From Nostocales cyanobacterium HT-58-2 (GTDB lineage: Bacteria > Cyanobacteriota > Cyanobacteriia > Cyanobacteriales > Nostocaceae), in assembly GCA_002163975.1 (NCBI GenBank), contig CP019636.1, positions 3,359,001 to 3,423,000 of the forward strand: a stretch of DNA of 64,000 nucleotides. Reading direction: 5' to 3'. The position numbers and the translations under genes were made by a program. Numbering within the stretch: position 1 is the stretch's first letter; every line of letters begins with the position of its first letter. Positions 48,043 to 56,518 of this stretch are shown here, one piece after another. The notes under the pieces are model-generated. The model was given only the letters and a program-made list of their open reading frames with translations. It was not told the DNA's origin and did not search any database.

Positions 48043-48245
48043 GAAGCACGTTCCTGGTTAACGTACTCTTGAGCATCAAGCCCTTGCCAAGTTTCTTTTC
48101 CTAAACCCTCTAGCTCCATAATGCTACGCTTGGGCTTTATAATAATTCGGTGACGAACCATTGCAGCTAACTCTTCTAACAAACGAAGTTGTTCGTCTGG
48201 GGTCAGATTTTCAACTTGACGGCGGATATCTTGATAAGTAGCCAT
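48030..48245 (-). CDS. VapB-type antitoxin
   Basis: 71 residues. The N-terminal helix region is YQDIRRQVENLTPDEQLRLL and the tail is KETWQGLDAQEYVNQERASW, which matches the antitoxins that precede PIN-domain VapC toxins in cyanobacteria. Its stop overlaps the start of the VapC remnant in the order typical of vapBC operons. With the toxin broken, the antitoxin may persist as an orphan. Confidence 0.7.
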   Translation of the reverse strand: MATYQDIRRQVENLTPDEQLRLLEELAAMVRHRIIIKPKRSIMELEGLGKETWQGLDAQEYVNQERASWNG

Positions 48246-48431
48246 ATTCCTTATTCAATGTCTCTACCGCCAATCATGCCACATTGCTCACAGATCCAAC
48301 GCTTTCTCCTGCTTAAGAGCTGCTTAAGAGTCCGACAAATAACGTCACAATAGTTGAAGACTGAACTTTAACAGATCAATTTGAAGTACAGACTCTTAAC
48401 AAATCTATGCGATGGCACAGAGTACCCGCCA

Positions 48432-48470
48432 GAGGCGATGCTCCAGAGGAGCCGCCCAAAGGGCGATCGC
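48432..48470. repeat. Dispersed palindromic repeat (GAGGCGATGCTCC type), copy 2
   Basis: Same as 19668-19705: gaggcgatgctcc, gaggagccgcccaaag, ggcgatcgc. Just before it lies the shared module cgatggcacagagt. Confidence 0.65.
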
Positions 48471-48697
48471 ATGGTTGAACTACTCAAATAGAAAGACATC
48501 TCCAATGCGAAAATAAGTATTTTCTTTTCAGGTGAGGCGATCGCCCAATGAAATGGAATATACCTCTGGCATTGCTTCCTGTACGAGAGAACTTTGTTAG
48601 TTATTCTTGCATATTGTCTCGACGAAGCCGATTTTAGCTAAATTGAGTTTTTGAGCCTACGCTGGCTCTTGTAAAATTAATTCTTGTTTATTGTAAA

Positions 48698-48730
48698 GAG
48701 TGCGTAGACGCGTAGCGGCTTGTCGGAGAC
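48698..48730. repeat. Intergenic copy of the repeat found in galE
   Basis: gagtgcgtagacgcgtagcg followed by gcttgtcggagac. The reverse complement is found inside galE at 37321-37354. Confidence 0.7.
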
Positions 48731-48828
48731 ATTACTTCACCCGCCGCAGATAACCTTGAACTCCAACAGATCACCTCTCCGCAGTCGGTGTGCATTAGGG
48801 TTATTATGCTTTGGGCTATTGCTGTACA

Positions 48829-49614
48829 CTACTTGCCCCGCACAGGAAAGTAAACTAGAAAAAATGAGATAATTCCTAGCACTGTTCCGATAGTACTTAC
48901 AACTTGTATAAAGATACTACTAAAACCGAAAACGAAAGTTGCTGCAAGCGTTACACCTACAAATAGAACAGTTCCAATTATTGAAACTAATAGAGGAGTT
49001 GTCTTTATCAAAATTGATTTTCTACTCTGTTCAAATATTTCTGTCTCAACTAAGTTTACATATTTGTACCTCTTCTTCTTAGCCAAATCATAGATAAGTA
49101 TTTCCCAAGGCTTTTCATAGTCGGGAGTAAAAAGCAACTCGAATGTGTAAAGATTTTCAATATTTTCAAGCAAAGAACATGCAAAAATGTCACCTATATA
49201 AACTTTGGAAACTGATGTGACATCAATGATCACATCTTTCCTCCTACTAAGAGCAGATATATAGCTTCTCAACTTTGAGTATTCAATTCTATCTACTGAC
49301 CAAGAAATATTATCTGTTAAGCAAAAGGCGTATTTTGCCTTCATTTCTGCAAACTCATCAATGTTATATATAGTATCTAATTGAATTACTTTATCTCTTA
49401 ACTTTCCAACATAATATTTATAAATTCCTATCGAGAGATTCTGGAGCAAATTATACACATTTGCTTGCAATAAATTTAGTTGAACTTGCTCCACTCGGTT
49501 ATCTTCAACTTGAATAAAAATTATTCTTCTCGTACCTTGTTCGATACGATGCACGATTGGGTTGAGATACTGATCTGGTCTGTCAGTTGTGACGAATATA
49601 TATAAGTCTTTCAA
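48829..49614 (-). CDS. CARF-like two-transmembrane effector of the mCpol system
   Basis: The 261-residue protein starts with TTG inside the stop of the mCpol gene (TTGA overlap), with GGAGG 9 bases upstream. Residues 1-190 look like a Rossmann-type ligand-binding domain. The first strand is DLYIFVTTDRPD, and a late DVIIDVTSVSKVYIGDIFA resembles the D(V/I)T-x-x-x-K element of CARF domains that bind cyclic nucleotides. Residues about 203-258 are two membrane spans with a short loop. This is the layout of an effector that damages the inner membrane when its ligand state changes. In the described Panoptes systems the effector (OptE) is held inactive by the cyclase product. The CARF assignment is by pattern, not by search. 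Confidence 0.7.
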   Translation of the reverse strand: MKDLYIFVTTDRPDQYLNPIVHRIEQGTRRIIFIQVEDNRVEQVQLNLLQANVYNLLQNLSIGIYKYYVGKLRDKVIQLDTIYNIDEFAEMKAKYAFCLTDNISWSVDRIEYSKLRSYISALSRRKDVIIDVTSVSKVYIGDIFACSLLENIENLYTFELLFTPDYEKPWEILIYDLAKKKRYKYVNLVETEIFEQSRKSILIKTTPLLVSIIGTVLFVGVTLAATFVFGFSSIFIQVVSTIGTVLGIISFFLVYFPVRGK

Positions 49615-49997
49615 GCTTGATTGCCTCCAAAAGCTATAACACGTCCCTTACCTGAAACTTTTGCTGTTCTTAGAGAGATTAATGCTTCAACTGATGTTCT
49701 TCCAACACCAAATGACATTGTTTTTCCAGTTTTCTTTAGAAAATATTCAGAATAAGAAGTCAAAACATCTGTAATTTTCAGGTCGTCTGAAACAATAAAA
49801 CATATATCATCGCCAGCAACATATACTAATGAAGCCTTAATTTGACTCTTTGCCAGAGTCGCTATATCTTCAAGAGCTGATTTTACTTGAAATGAAAATT
49901 TGCTTGCTTCTTCGAGATTTCCTGAGAGTAAGTGGAAGTCAATAACATCGCCAATATTATCGCCATCGCCAACACAAACTAGTAAGTTATCAGACAT
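49611..49997 (-). CDS. mCpol-family cyclic nucleotide synthase (Panoptes OptS-like)
   Basis: The start is ATG 49997, with AGGAGAG just upstream; the open frame extends to 50093 but the family begins here. The 128 residues form a minimal Cas10-like palm. The first metal motif is CVGDGDNIGDVID (GDGDNIG at 10-16) and the second AGDDICF (61-64, equivalent to Cas10 GGDD). The helix after SFGVGRTSVEAL and the basic AKVSGKGRVIAF end the domain. mCpol proteins are stand-alone relatives of the Cas10 polymerase domain and make cyclic dinucleotides. All expected metal ligands are present. The 4-bp overlap with the effector gene indicates co-translation. Confidence 0.85.
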   Translation of the reverse strand: MSDNLLVCVGDGDNIGDVIDFHLLSGNLEEASKFSFQVKSALEDIATLAKSQIKASLVYVAGDDICFIVSDDLKITDVLTSYSEYFLKKTGKTMSFGVGRTSVEALISLRTAKVSGKGRVIAFGGNQA

Positions 49998-50853
49998 ACT
50001 CTCTCCTGGACTTCCACAGATAAGCCTCAAGCACCAGCTTAATTGATAACTAGGTGGCTGTTCAGATCTTGAGTGCTGATAGACAGGTTTCAAGAACCGC
50101 CCTCACCGAAGACTTAGAAGCATAACTATTTATTATGCGTAACCTTTTGCTCTATCACACTAAGCGATTTAGATAGAGAAAGAATTACAGGAATTTTGCT
50201 CATAATGCTAATAAAATTTATTTATATTTTAACGTCCCAATATTATCAAATATTATATAGAGGTTTTCCGTATAACTATTTAATTTAGGGTGAACATCAA
50301 GAAATTTTCTGAATATTATCTTTTTTCGGACAATAGGTGGAAAAATTGGTATATTCATTACTTTTGTACATAATAACAGGCTGTTTGGTATATTCATCGC
50401 TATTATCCAGAAATTTCTGCATAACATCTAAATTAGAACTATTAGTCTCAAAATTCAGGTTTAGGTTCTGATTTTGTCCGTGCAGTCGATGCTGCACAGT
50501 ATGGGTGAATGATCTAACCTATGTTTAAGCTGTAACATTCCGCTCTATTATCCTTATGTGAGTATGACTTGATACCCGTAAAGACTGAGGATAATGATGG
50601 TTCTGCACCAGAACTAAAGCCGCAATCGCAAGCAAAAAATAACCAAAACTTTTCTGAAGGAAGTCTTTGAGCCGGAACAAACTGATTTTTGCCTCTCCCT
50701 AATGAATATGTAGTTTTGATGTAGTTAAATATTCCTCTTCCTACTGAATATGTAATTTTGATGTAGTTAAATATTCCAATGATGCACTAACGGTAGAATT
50801 TCTATACCAAGTTGTTATTCCTATCTATCGTCGGAGGCATCAAGGAGTTGGTG
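49998..50853. other. Upstream region of mCpol and of the large kinase
   Basis: Short minus-strand frames at 50218-50497 have no recognisable motif. The promoter for the mCpol operon should lie at about 50000-50150. Two direct repeats lie before the kinase gene (50703-50777). Confidence 0.35.
50703..50777. repeat. Two 33-bp direct repeats upstream of the large kinase
   Basis: Copies at 50703-50735 and 50745-50777 differ at one base (tgaatatgtagttttgatg versus tgaatatgtaattttgatg, then the same tagttaaatattcc). The 42-bp spacing equals four helical turns, so they could be operator sites. Confidence 0.65.
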
Positions 50854-53800
50854 ATGAGCGCACAACAGCTAGAGCAGGTGAAGCAATTGCAAGTTACCCT
50901 CACCAAAATGGAGGTAACGCTAAATGCGATCGCTGATGCTGTAGTCTGGGTGGGGCAAGACCGACGCATTCAATGGTGCAATTCTAACTTTGAGTCTCTG
51001 GTTAACCAACTCCACGGCACTGTCTGTGGCTTGCAGTTACCTGACTTACTACCTTTAACACAAGCAGGAAAACCAGTTGCTGAAAAATCCTATCCTGATG
51101 TGCGCATACTTAATGGGGAATACGCAACAACAAATTATCAGTTACCACAAGATGAACGTACCCTGATATTAGAAATCTCTGGGAACTGCACCAGAGTGAC
51201 TGATGAAAAATTTGCTGTACTGGTGATTCGAGATATTACGAAGGCTCAACAAACTCAAGAATCTCTGCAAGAGATTGAAGAGCAGTTGCAGACATTAATT
51301 AACGCTACACCCGATATTATTTGTTTAAAAGACGGCGAGGGAAAATGGTTGCTGTCAAACCAGGCTAACCTGGAATTTTTAGAACTACAAGGCGTTGATT
51401 ATCAAGGCAAAACTGACGCAGAATTGGCGCAATTCAGCAATTTTTATCATGATGTCTTGCTCAATTGCCACAAAACAGATGAGCAAGCTTGGGAATTGGG
51501 ATTTGTGCATCGCGTAGAAGAAATTGTTCCCCGACCGGATGGGACAGTGATTAGTTTAGATATGATTAAAGCTCCCCTATTTCACCAAAATGGTAGACGC
51601 AAGGCTCTTGTGGTTTTAGGGCGAGATATTAGCGAACGGCAAGCCGCGCTGCGCGATCGCCAACAAACCCAAATCACTTTAGAAAACTCTTTGTCTTTAT
51701 TAAGCGCTATCTTTGAATCGATTCAAGATGGCATATTAGCAGTTAATACTTTCAGTAATATCAGTAGTTACAACCAAAAGTTCCTAGAAATGTGGTCAAT
51801 TCCACCAGAACTTTTGACAGAACCAGATCATTTGAAACGGCTAATGTATCTGGCAAACCAGCTAAAAGACCCCGATGGGTTTTTGCAACGAGTTCAAGAA
51901 TTATATACCCAGCCAGAGCTAGTGAGTTACGACTTGTTAGAATTGCGAGATGGCAGAGTGTTCGAGCGCTATTCGTGTCCCCAGTGTGTAGGCGAACAGA
52001 TTATTGGTAGAGTGTGGAGCTTCCGCGACATCACGCAGCGTCAAAGAGCAGAAGAAGCATTACGACAAAGTGAGTTGCAATACCGCAGTATTTTTGAAGC
52101 GATCAATGATGGACTATTTATTACTGAGATAGAGACTGAAAAAGTCGCTGAAGTGAATCCAGCTGCTTGCCAAATGCACGGTTACACCCACGAAGAATTT
52201 ATTGCTCTGCATCCATCAGTCTACATTCACCCAAACTCTCATCGTGTTTTCCATGAGTATCTAGAAAAAACACGAGCAGGCGAGCAATTTTCTGGGGAAG
52301 CAGTTGATGTTTGCAAAGATGGCACTTTGATAGATGTGGAAGTTAAAGGAACAACTTGCATTTACAACGGTAAGCCACACGTCTTAGCTATAGTGCGAGA
52401 TATTACGGCTCGCAAACATACTGAGGAAGCCTTACGCCAAAGCGAAGCACAGTACCGAGATTTAGTGCAAACAGCCAACTGCATCATTCTGCGTTGGGAC
52501 GGCAACGGTAACATTATATTCTTAAATGATTACGGTCAAAGGCTGTTTGGCTTCGATGTAGATGAGATTATAGGACGCAATGTCATCGGCACAATTGTCC
52601 CAGAAACCGAAACTTCTGGGCGCGATTTAGAGGCGTTAATGGTGGATATTTGCCAACATCCAGAAAATTATCTCTTTAACGAAAATGAGAACTTGTGCAA
52701 AAATGGCGATCGCGTCTGGATAGTCTGGGCAAATAAGCCCATTTTAGATGAACAAGGAAACTTAATCGAAATTCTTTCAGTAGGCACTGATGCCACAAAA
52801 CGCAAACGTGTTGAAGAAGCCCTCCAGGAAAGTGAATTAAAGTTCCGCACCATTGTTGAAAATGCCAATGATCTCATATTTGTCCTCAACCTAGACGGAA
52901 TTTTTACCTATCACTCCCCTAATGTCACCTCAATTATGGGATATAGCTTGGCAGAAATCGAAGGTCACTCTGTGGCGGAGTTTACCAAACCTGAAGATTT
53001 GGCAATTAGCGCCGCAGCATTACAAAGGGCGGCGATGGGGGAAAAGCTGACTGGTATTGAAGTGCGACTGCGGCACAAAAACGGTAGCTGGCGATGGTTT
53101 AACTTTAACACTTCGACAATCAACACTTCCAATGGCACAGTTGCTATTGCTGGTGTGGGACGCGATATTACAGAACGCAAGCAAGCAGAAGAAGCTTTGC
53201 GTTGTAGTGAAATGAAATACCGCAACATCTTTGAAAATTCCCAAGTGGGGATTTTCCGCACCCGCCAAAAAGATGGATTGATTGTGGATGCGAATCAACG
53301 CGGTGCTGAGATTTTAGGTTTTGCCTCTGCTGTTGATCTGATTGGTAAGTATTTCACGACTGAATTATATGTCAATCCAGATGACCGCACGCGGATGTTA
53401 GCAGAGTTAGAAGAGTACGGAGAAGTACGCAATTTTGAAGTAGCATTGCGTCGCCTCGATGGCTCTGCAGTTTGGGTATTATTGTCAATCCGCTTAAATG
53501 TAGAAGAATCCTGTTTAGATTCCGTCTTTACAGATATTAGCGATCGCAAACAGCAAGAACAGGCTTTACGCCTGATTGTTGAGGGTACAGCCGCCAAAAC
53601 AGGTGATGAATTCTTCAATTCTTGCGTTCGTTATCTTGCCGAGGTATTGCAAGTACACTACGTCCTTGTGACAGAATGTGTTGATCTGGAAAAAAGTAGA
53701 GTCCGTACTCTAGCATTCTGGTGTGGCAAGAGAATTGGAGAGAATTTAGAGTACCATCTGCGCGGTACTCCTTGCGAACATACCTTGCAAGGTAGAATAT

Positions 53801-56460
53801 GTCACTATGCTCAAGGACTACAAGCTGCTTTCCCTAATGATCCAGACTTAGCAAGTATGAATGCCGAGAGTTTTTTAGGCGTTCCTCTGCACAATTCATT
53901 TGGCGAAATAATCGGACATTTGGCAGTGATAGATATCAAACCGATGAAGCAAGATCCCGGACGGGAACTGATTATGAAAATCTTTGCTGCCCGTGCTGGT
54001 GCTGAATTAGAGCGCAAACAAGCAGAAGCTGCTCTACAGCAAAGCGAGTTAAAGTTTCGTACTATCGTAGAAAAAGTCAATGATGTGCTGTTTGTGATTA
54101 ATGCTGATGGGCTATTTACCTACATTTCCCCTAATATCTTGAATACTACCGGATTTGCTCCGCAGGAAATAGAGGGTAATTCCTTGGCATCCTTTACCCA
54201 TCCCGAAGATGTGCCAAAATGTATGAATGTTGCCCAAACTGTCCTAGCAACAGGTGAGGGAATTTCGGATATTGAGTTTCGTGGCAGACATCGTAATGGG
54301 GGCTGGGTTTGGCAAACTGCTAATATAGTACGCACACAAGACACTCAGGGTAATTTCCAGATTGTGGGGGTAGCTCGTGATATTAGTGATCGCAAACAAG
54401 CAGAGGAAGCCTTGCAACTTCGCGCTCAACTAGAAAGTATACTCAGCAGTATTTCCCGCCATTTCATTGATCAACATATAGACACAGCAATTGATTTTAC
54501 CCTCCAGGCGATCGCTCAATTCATTAATGCTGAACGGTGCGCAATTTTTGAGTTATCTTATGATCCACACGAAGTCTACTTAGTCAATGAGTGGTGTGCT
54601 GCTAATATTCAACCATTAATGGGCAATGCCAGAAGGGGCAATCTAGAAATGTTTCCTCTACTTGCGCCAATGCTTGTGGGCAAGAGTTGTGCGCTGCCAT
54701 GCATTGCTGATTTGCCACCCGATGCTCCTGAGAAAGAATTCTTTGAAAGTCAGTCAATTAAATCTGCACTCGGTGTGCCAATGGCTCATTCTGGTAAAGT
54801 CGTTGGGTTTATTGCTGCAGATACTATTAACTATACGAAAAATTGGAACCAACAGGATATTAATCTCCTCAAACTGGTAGGTGAAATCATTGCGATCGGT
54901 CGAGCTAGACATCAGGCAGAAGAGGCACTCAGAATTGCCAAAGAAGCTGCCGAAACTGCCAACCGTGCCAAAAGTGCTTTTTTGGCTAACATGAGTCACG
55001 AACTCCGTACCCCTCTCAATGCCATCCTGGGTTTTTCCCAGTTAATGGAGCGAGATACCAGCCTCAACTCAAATCAGCGTGAATCTTTGGCTACTATTAA
55101 CCGTAGTGGCGAACACTTACTCAACCTGATAAATGATGTGTTGGAAATGTCCAAAATAGAAGCTGGACACATTGTTTTCAACCCCGAAGACTTCGATCTC
55201 TATTTGCTATTGCAAACATTACAAGAAATGTTCCAGGTACGGACGCAAGCAAAGCATTTGTTTCTCAGGTTTGAAATTGCTCCCGATCTTCCCCGTTATA
55301 TAAAAACAGACGAGGGCAAACTCCGCCAAGTTCTCATTAACCTCTTGGGTAACGCTGTCAAGTTTACGCAAACAGGAGGAGTAACATTGCGGGCAAGGTT
55401 AGGGACTGGAGAGGCTTGTGAAGACATGGGGAATCAAGAGAACACGGGGAATTATTCTCTCTGCGCGTCTTTGCGTCTCCCCGTCTCCACGTCTTCACAG
55501 CGTCTTTCCCTCATCTTTGAAGTCGAGGACACCGGACGGGGGATAGCGCCAGAAGAAATGAATAACCTATTTCAGCCTTTTGTCCAGACAACAAGCGGTA
55601 TCCAAACTAAGGAAGGTACTGGGTTAGGACTAACTATTAGCCGACAGTTTGTACGGTTATTGGGGGGTGATATTCACTTTACCAGTACCCCGGGGCAAGG
55701 ATCTACTTTTAGCTTTGACATCCAAGTGAATTTAGCCGCAGCATTGAAAGTCGCACCAAAGTTGAGTAAGGGACGGGTGATCGGCCTTGCAGCTGATCAA
55801 CCCTCTTACCGTATTCTCGTAGTGGACGATCGCCAAGAAAACCGTGACTTAATTGTGCAACTCCTTGGCAGTGTGGGTTTTGAGGTAGATGCTGCGAGTA
55901 ACGGGCAAGAAGCGATCGCTATGTGGCAAAATTGGCAACCCCACTTAATTTGGATGGATATGCGGATGCCTGTAATAAACGGTTACGACGCAACCAAACA
56001 GATTAGAGCTAGGGAGAGCAGTACAGCTACAAATTTCCGCACTGTGATTATTGCTCTGACTGCTAGTGCTTTTGAAGAACAACAGGCAAGTATCTTAGCC
56101 GCCGGTTGCGATGACTTAATTCGCAAGCCATTTCGAGAACAAGTGATTTTTGAAAAGATAGCTGAATATTTGCACGTGCGCTATATCTATGCAGAAGAAA
56201 ACAGCGAAAATGCAATAGACAAGAAATCAGAAAATATTCAATCTTCCATCTTGGATCTTCACTCTGTTATTACGATTATGCCCACTGCATGGCTAGCAGA
56301 ACTTAATCAAGCAGCCGTTGAAGTTGATGCCGAGCGAATTTTCCAACTTATTAAGCAAATTCCGCAAACTCATTCTAACTTGGCAGAAACATTGGCAAAC
56401 TTAGTACGCAGTTTCTGCTTTGATGAGATTATCGAACTGACATCATCTCTGTTGAATTGA
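50854..56460 (+). CDS. Giant hybrid histidine kinase with PAS and GAF arrays
   Basis: About 1868 residues from ATG 50854, which has AAGGAG 7 bases upstream (TTG 50812 and GTG 50851 are weaker starts). About eight PAS domains come in series, many ending in DITERK or RDIS(D/E)RKQ. Two GAF domains lie at about 930-1065 and 1200-1350. The phospho-His is His1382 in NMSHELRTPLNAILGF. The ATPase domain has LLGNAVKFTQTGG, DTGRGIAPEE and GTGLGLTISRQF. A receiver has Asp1702 in IWMDMRMPVINGYDA. About 90 C-terminal residues may be an Hpt-like bundle without a clear His. An in-frame low-complexity segment sits in the ATPase domain (DNA 55402-55500). It is followed after 58 bp by a response regulator gene. 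Confidence 0.92.
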   Translation: MSAQQLEQVKQLQVTLTKMEVTLNAIADAVVWVGQDRRIQWCNSNFESLVNQLHGTVCGLQLPDLLPLTQAGKPVAEKSYPDVRILNGEYATTNYQLPQDERTLILEISGNCTRVTDEKFAVLVIRDITKAQQTQESLQEIEEQLQTLINATPDIICLKDGEGKWLLSNQANLEFLELQGVDYQGKTDAELAQFSNFYHDVLLNCHKTDEQAWELGFVHRVEEIVPRPDGTVISLDMIKAPLFHQNGRRKALVVLGRDISERQAALRDRQQTQITLENSLSLLSAIFESIQDGILAVNTFSNISSYNQKFLEMWSIPPELLTEPDHLKRLMYLANQLKDPDGFLQRVQELYTQPELVSYDLLELRDGRVFERYSCPQCVGEQIIGRVWSFRDITQRQRAEEALRQSELQYRSIFEAINDGLFITEIETEKVAEVNPAACQMHGYTHEEFIALHPSVYIHPNSHRVFHEYLEKTRAGEQFSGEAVDVCKDGTLIDVEVKGTTCIYNGKPHVLAIVRDITARKHTEEALRQSEAQYRDLVQTANCIILRWDGNGNIIFLNDYGQRLFGFDVDEIIGRNVIGTIVPETETSGRDLEALMVDICQHPENYLFNENENLCKNGDRVWIVWANKPILDEQGNLIEILSVGTDATKRKRVEEALQESELKFRTIVENANDLIFVLNLDGIFTYHSPNVTSIMGYSLAEIEGHSVAEFTKPEDLAISAAALQRAAMGEKLTGIEVRLRHKNGSWRWFNFNTSTINTSNGTVAIAGVGRDITERKQAEEALRCSEMKYRNIFENSQVGIFRTRQKDGLIVDANQRGAEILGFASAVDLIGKYFTTELYVNPDDRTRMLAELEEYGEVRNFEVALRRLDGSAVWVLLSIRLNVEESCLDSVFTDISDRKQQEQALRLIVEGTAAKTGDEFFNSCVRYLAEVLQVHYVLVTECVDLEKSRVRTLAFWCGKRIGENLEYHLRGTPCEHTLQGRICHYAQGLQAAFPNDPDLASMNAESFLGVPLHNSFGEIIGHLAVIDIKPMKQDPGRELIMKIFAARAGAELERKQAEAALQQSELKFRTIVEKVNDVLFVINADGLFTYISPNILNTTGFAPQEIEGNSLASFTHPEDVPKCMNVAQTVLATGEGISDIEFRGRHRNGGWVWQTANIVRTQDTQGNFQIVGVARDISDRKQAEEALQLRAQLESILSSISRHFIDQHIDTAIDFTLQAIAQFINAERCAIFELSYDPHEVYLVNEWCAANIQPLMGNARRGNLEMFPLLAPMLVGKSCALPCIADLPPDAPEKEFFESQSIKSALGVPMAHSGKVVGFIAADTINYTKNWNQQDINLLKLVGEIIAIGRARHQAEEALRIAKEAAETANRAKSAFLANMSHELRTPLNAILGFSQLMERDTSLNSNQRESLATINRSGEHLLNLINDVLEMSKIEAGHIVFNPEDFDLYLLLQTLQEMFQVRTQAKHLFLRFEIAPDLPRYIKTDEGKLRQVLINLLGNAVKFTQTGGVTLRARLGTGEACEDMGNQENTGNYSLCASLRLPVSTSSQRLSLIFEVEDTGRGIAPEEMNNLFQPFVQTTSGIQTKEGTGLGLTISRQFVRLLGGDIHFTSTPGQGSTFSFDIQVNLAAALKVAPKLSKGRVIGLAADQPSYRILVVDDRQENRDLIVQLLGSVGFEVDAASNGQEAIAMWQNWQPHLIWMDMRMPVINGYDATKQIRARESSTATNFRTVIIALTASAFEEQQASILAAGCDDLIRKPFREQVIFEKIAEYLHVRYIYAEENSENAIDKKSENIQSSILDLHSVITIMPTAWLAELNQAAVEVDAERIFQLIKQIPQTHSNLAETLANLVRSFCFDEIIELTSSLLN
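55402..55500. repeat. In-frame repeat-derived insert in the kinase ATPase domain
   Basis: The DNA gggactgg ... gacatggggaatcaag ... cacgggg ... gtctccccgtctccacgtct is of the GGGGA/TCTCC-type repeat common between cyanobacterial genes. Here it lies between the strands ending LRARLG and beginning RLSLIFEVEDTG and encodes about 33 extra residues. Confidence 0.6.
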
Positions 56461-56518
56461 AGACACAAAAAGTTTATATCATTGTACTTTTCCATTATCA
56501 ATACAAAGGAAGCCGACA

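Larger units (their letters stand above)
48246..48828. other. Repeat-rich gap
   Basis: No gene. It holds two dispersed palindromic repeats, at 48432-48470 and 48698-48730, and a HIP1 site. Confidence 0.5.

Noticed and set aside
49611..50093. Cas10 fragment of a type III CRISPR system
   Set aside because: No cas genes or repeat-spacer array; the size and both palm motifs fit a stand-alone mCpol better.
50218..50497. Two overlapping minus-strand frames upstream of mCpol
   Set aside because: Considered as a third gene of the defence operon, but there is no ribosome binding site, the two frames compete, and composition is unlike coding sequence.
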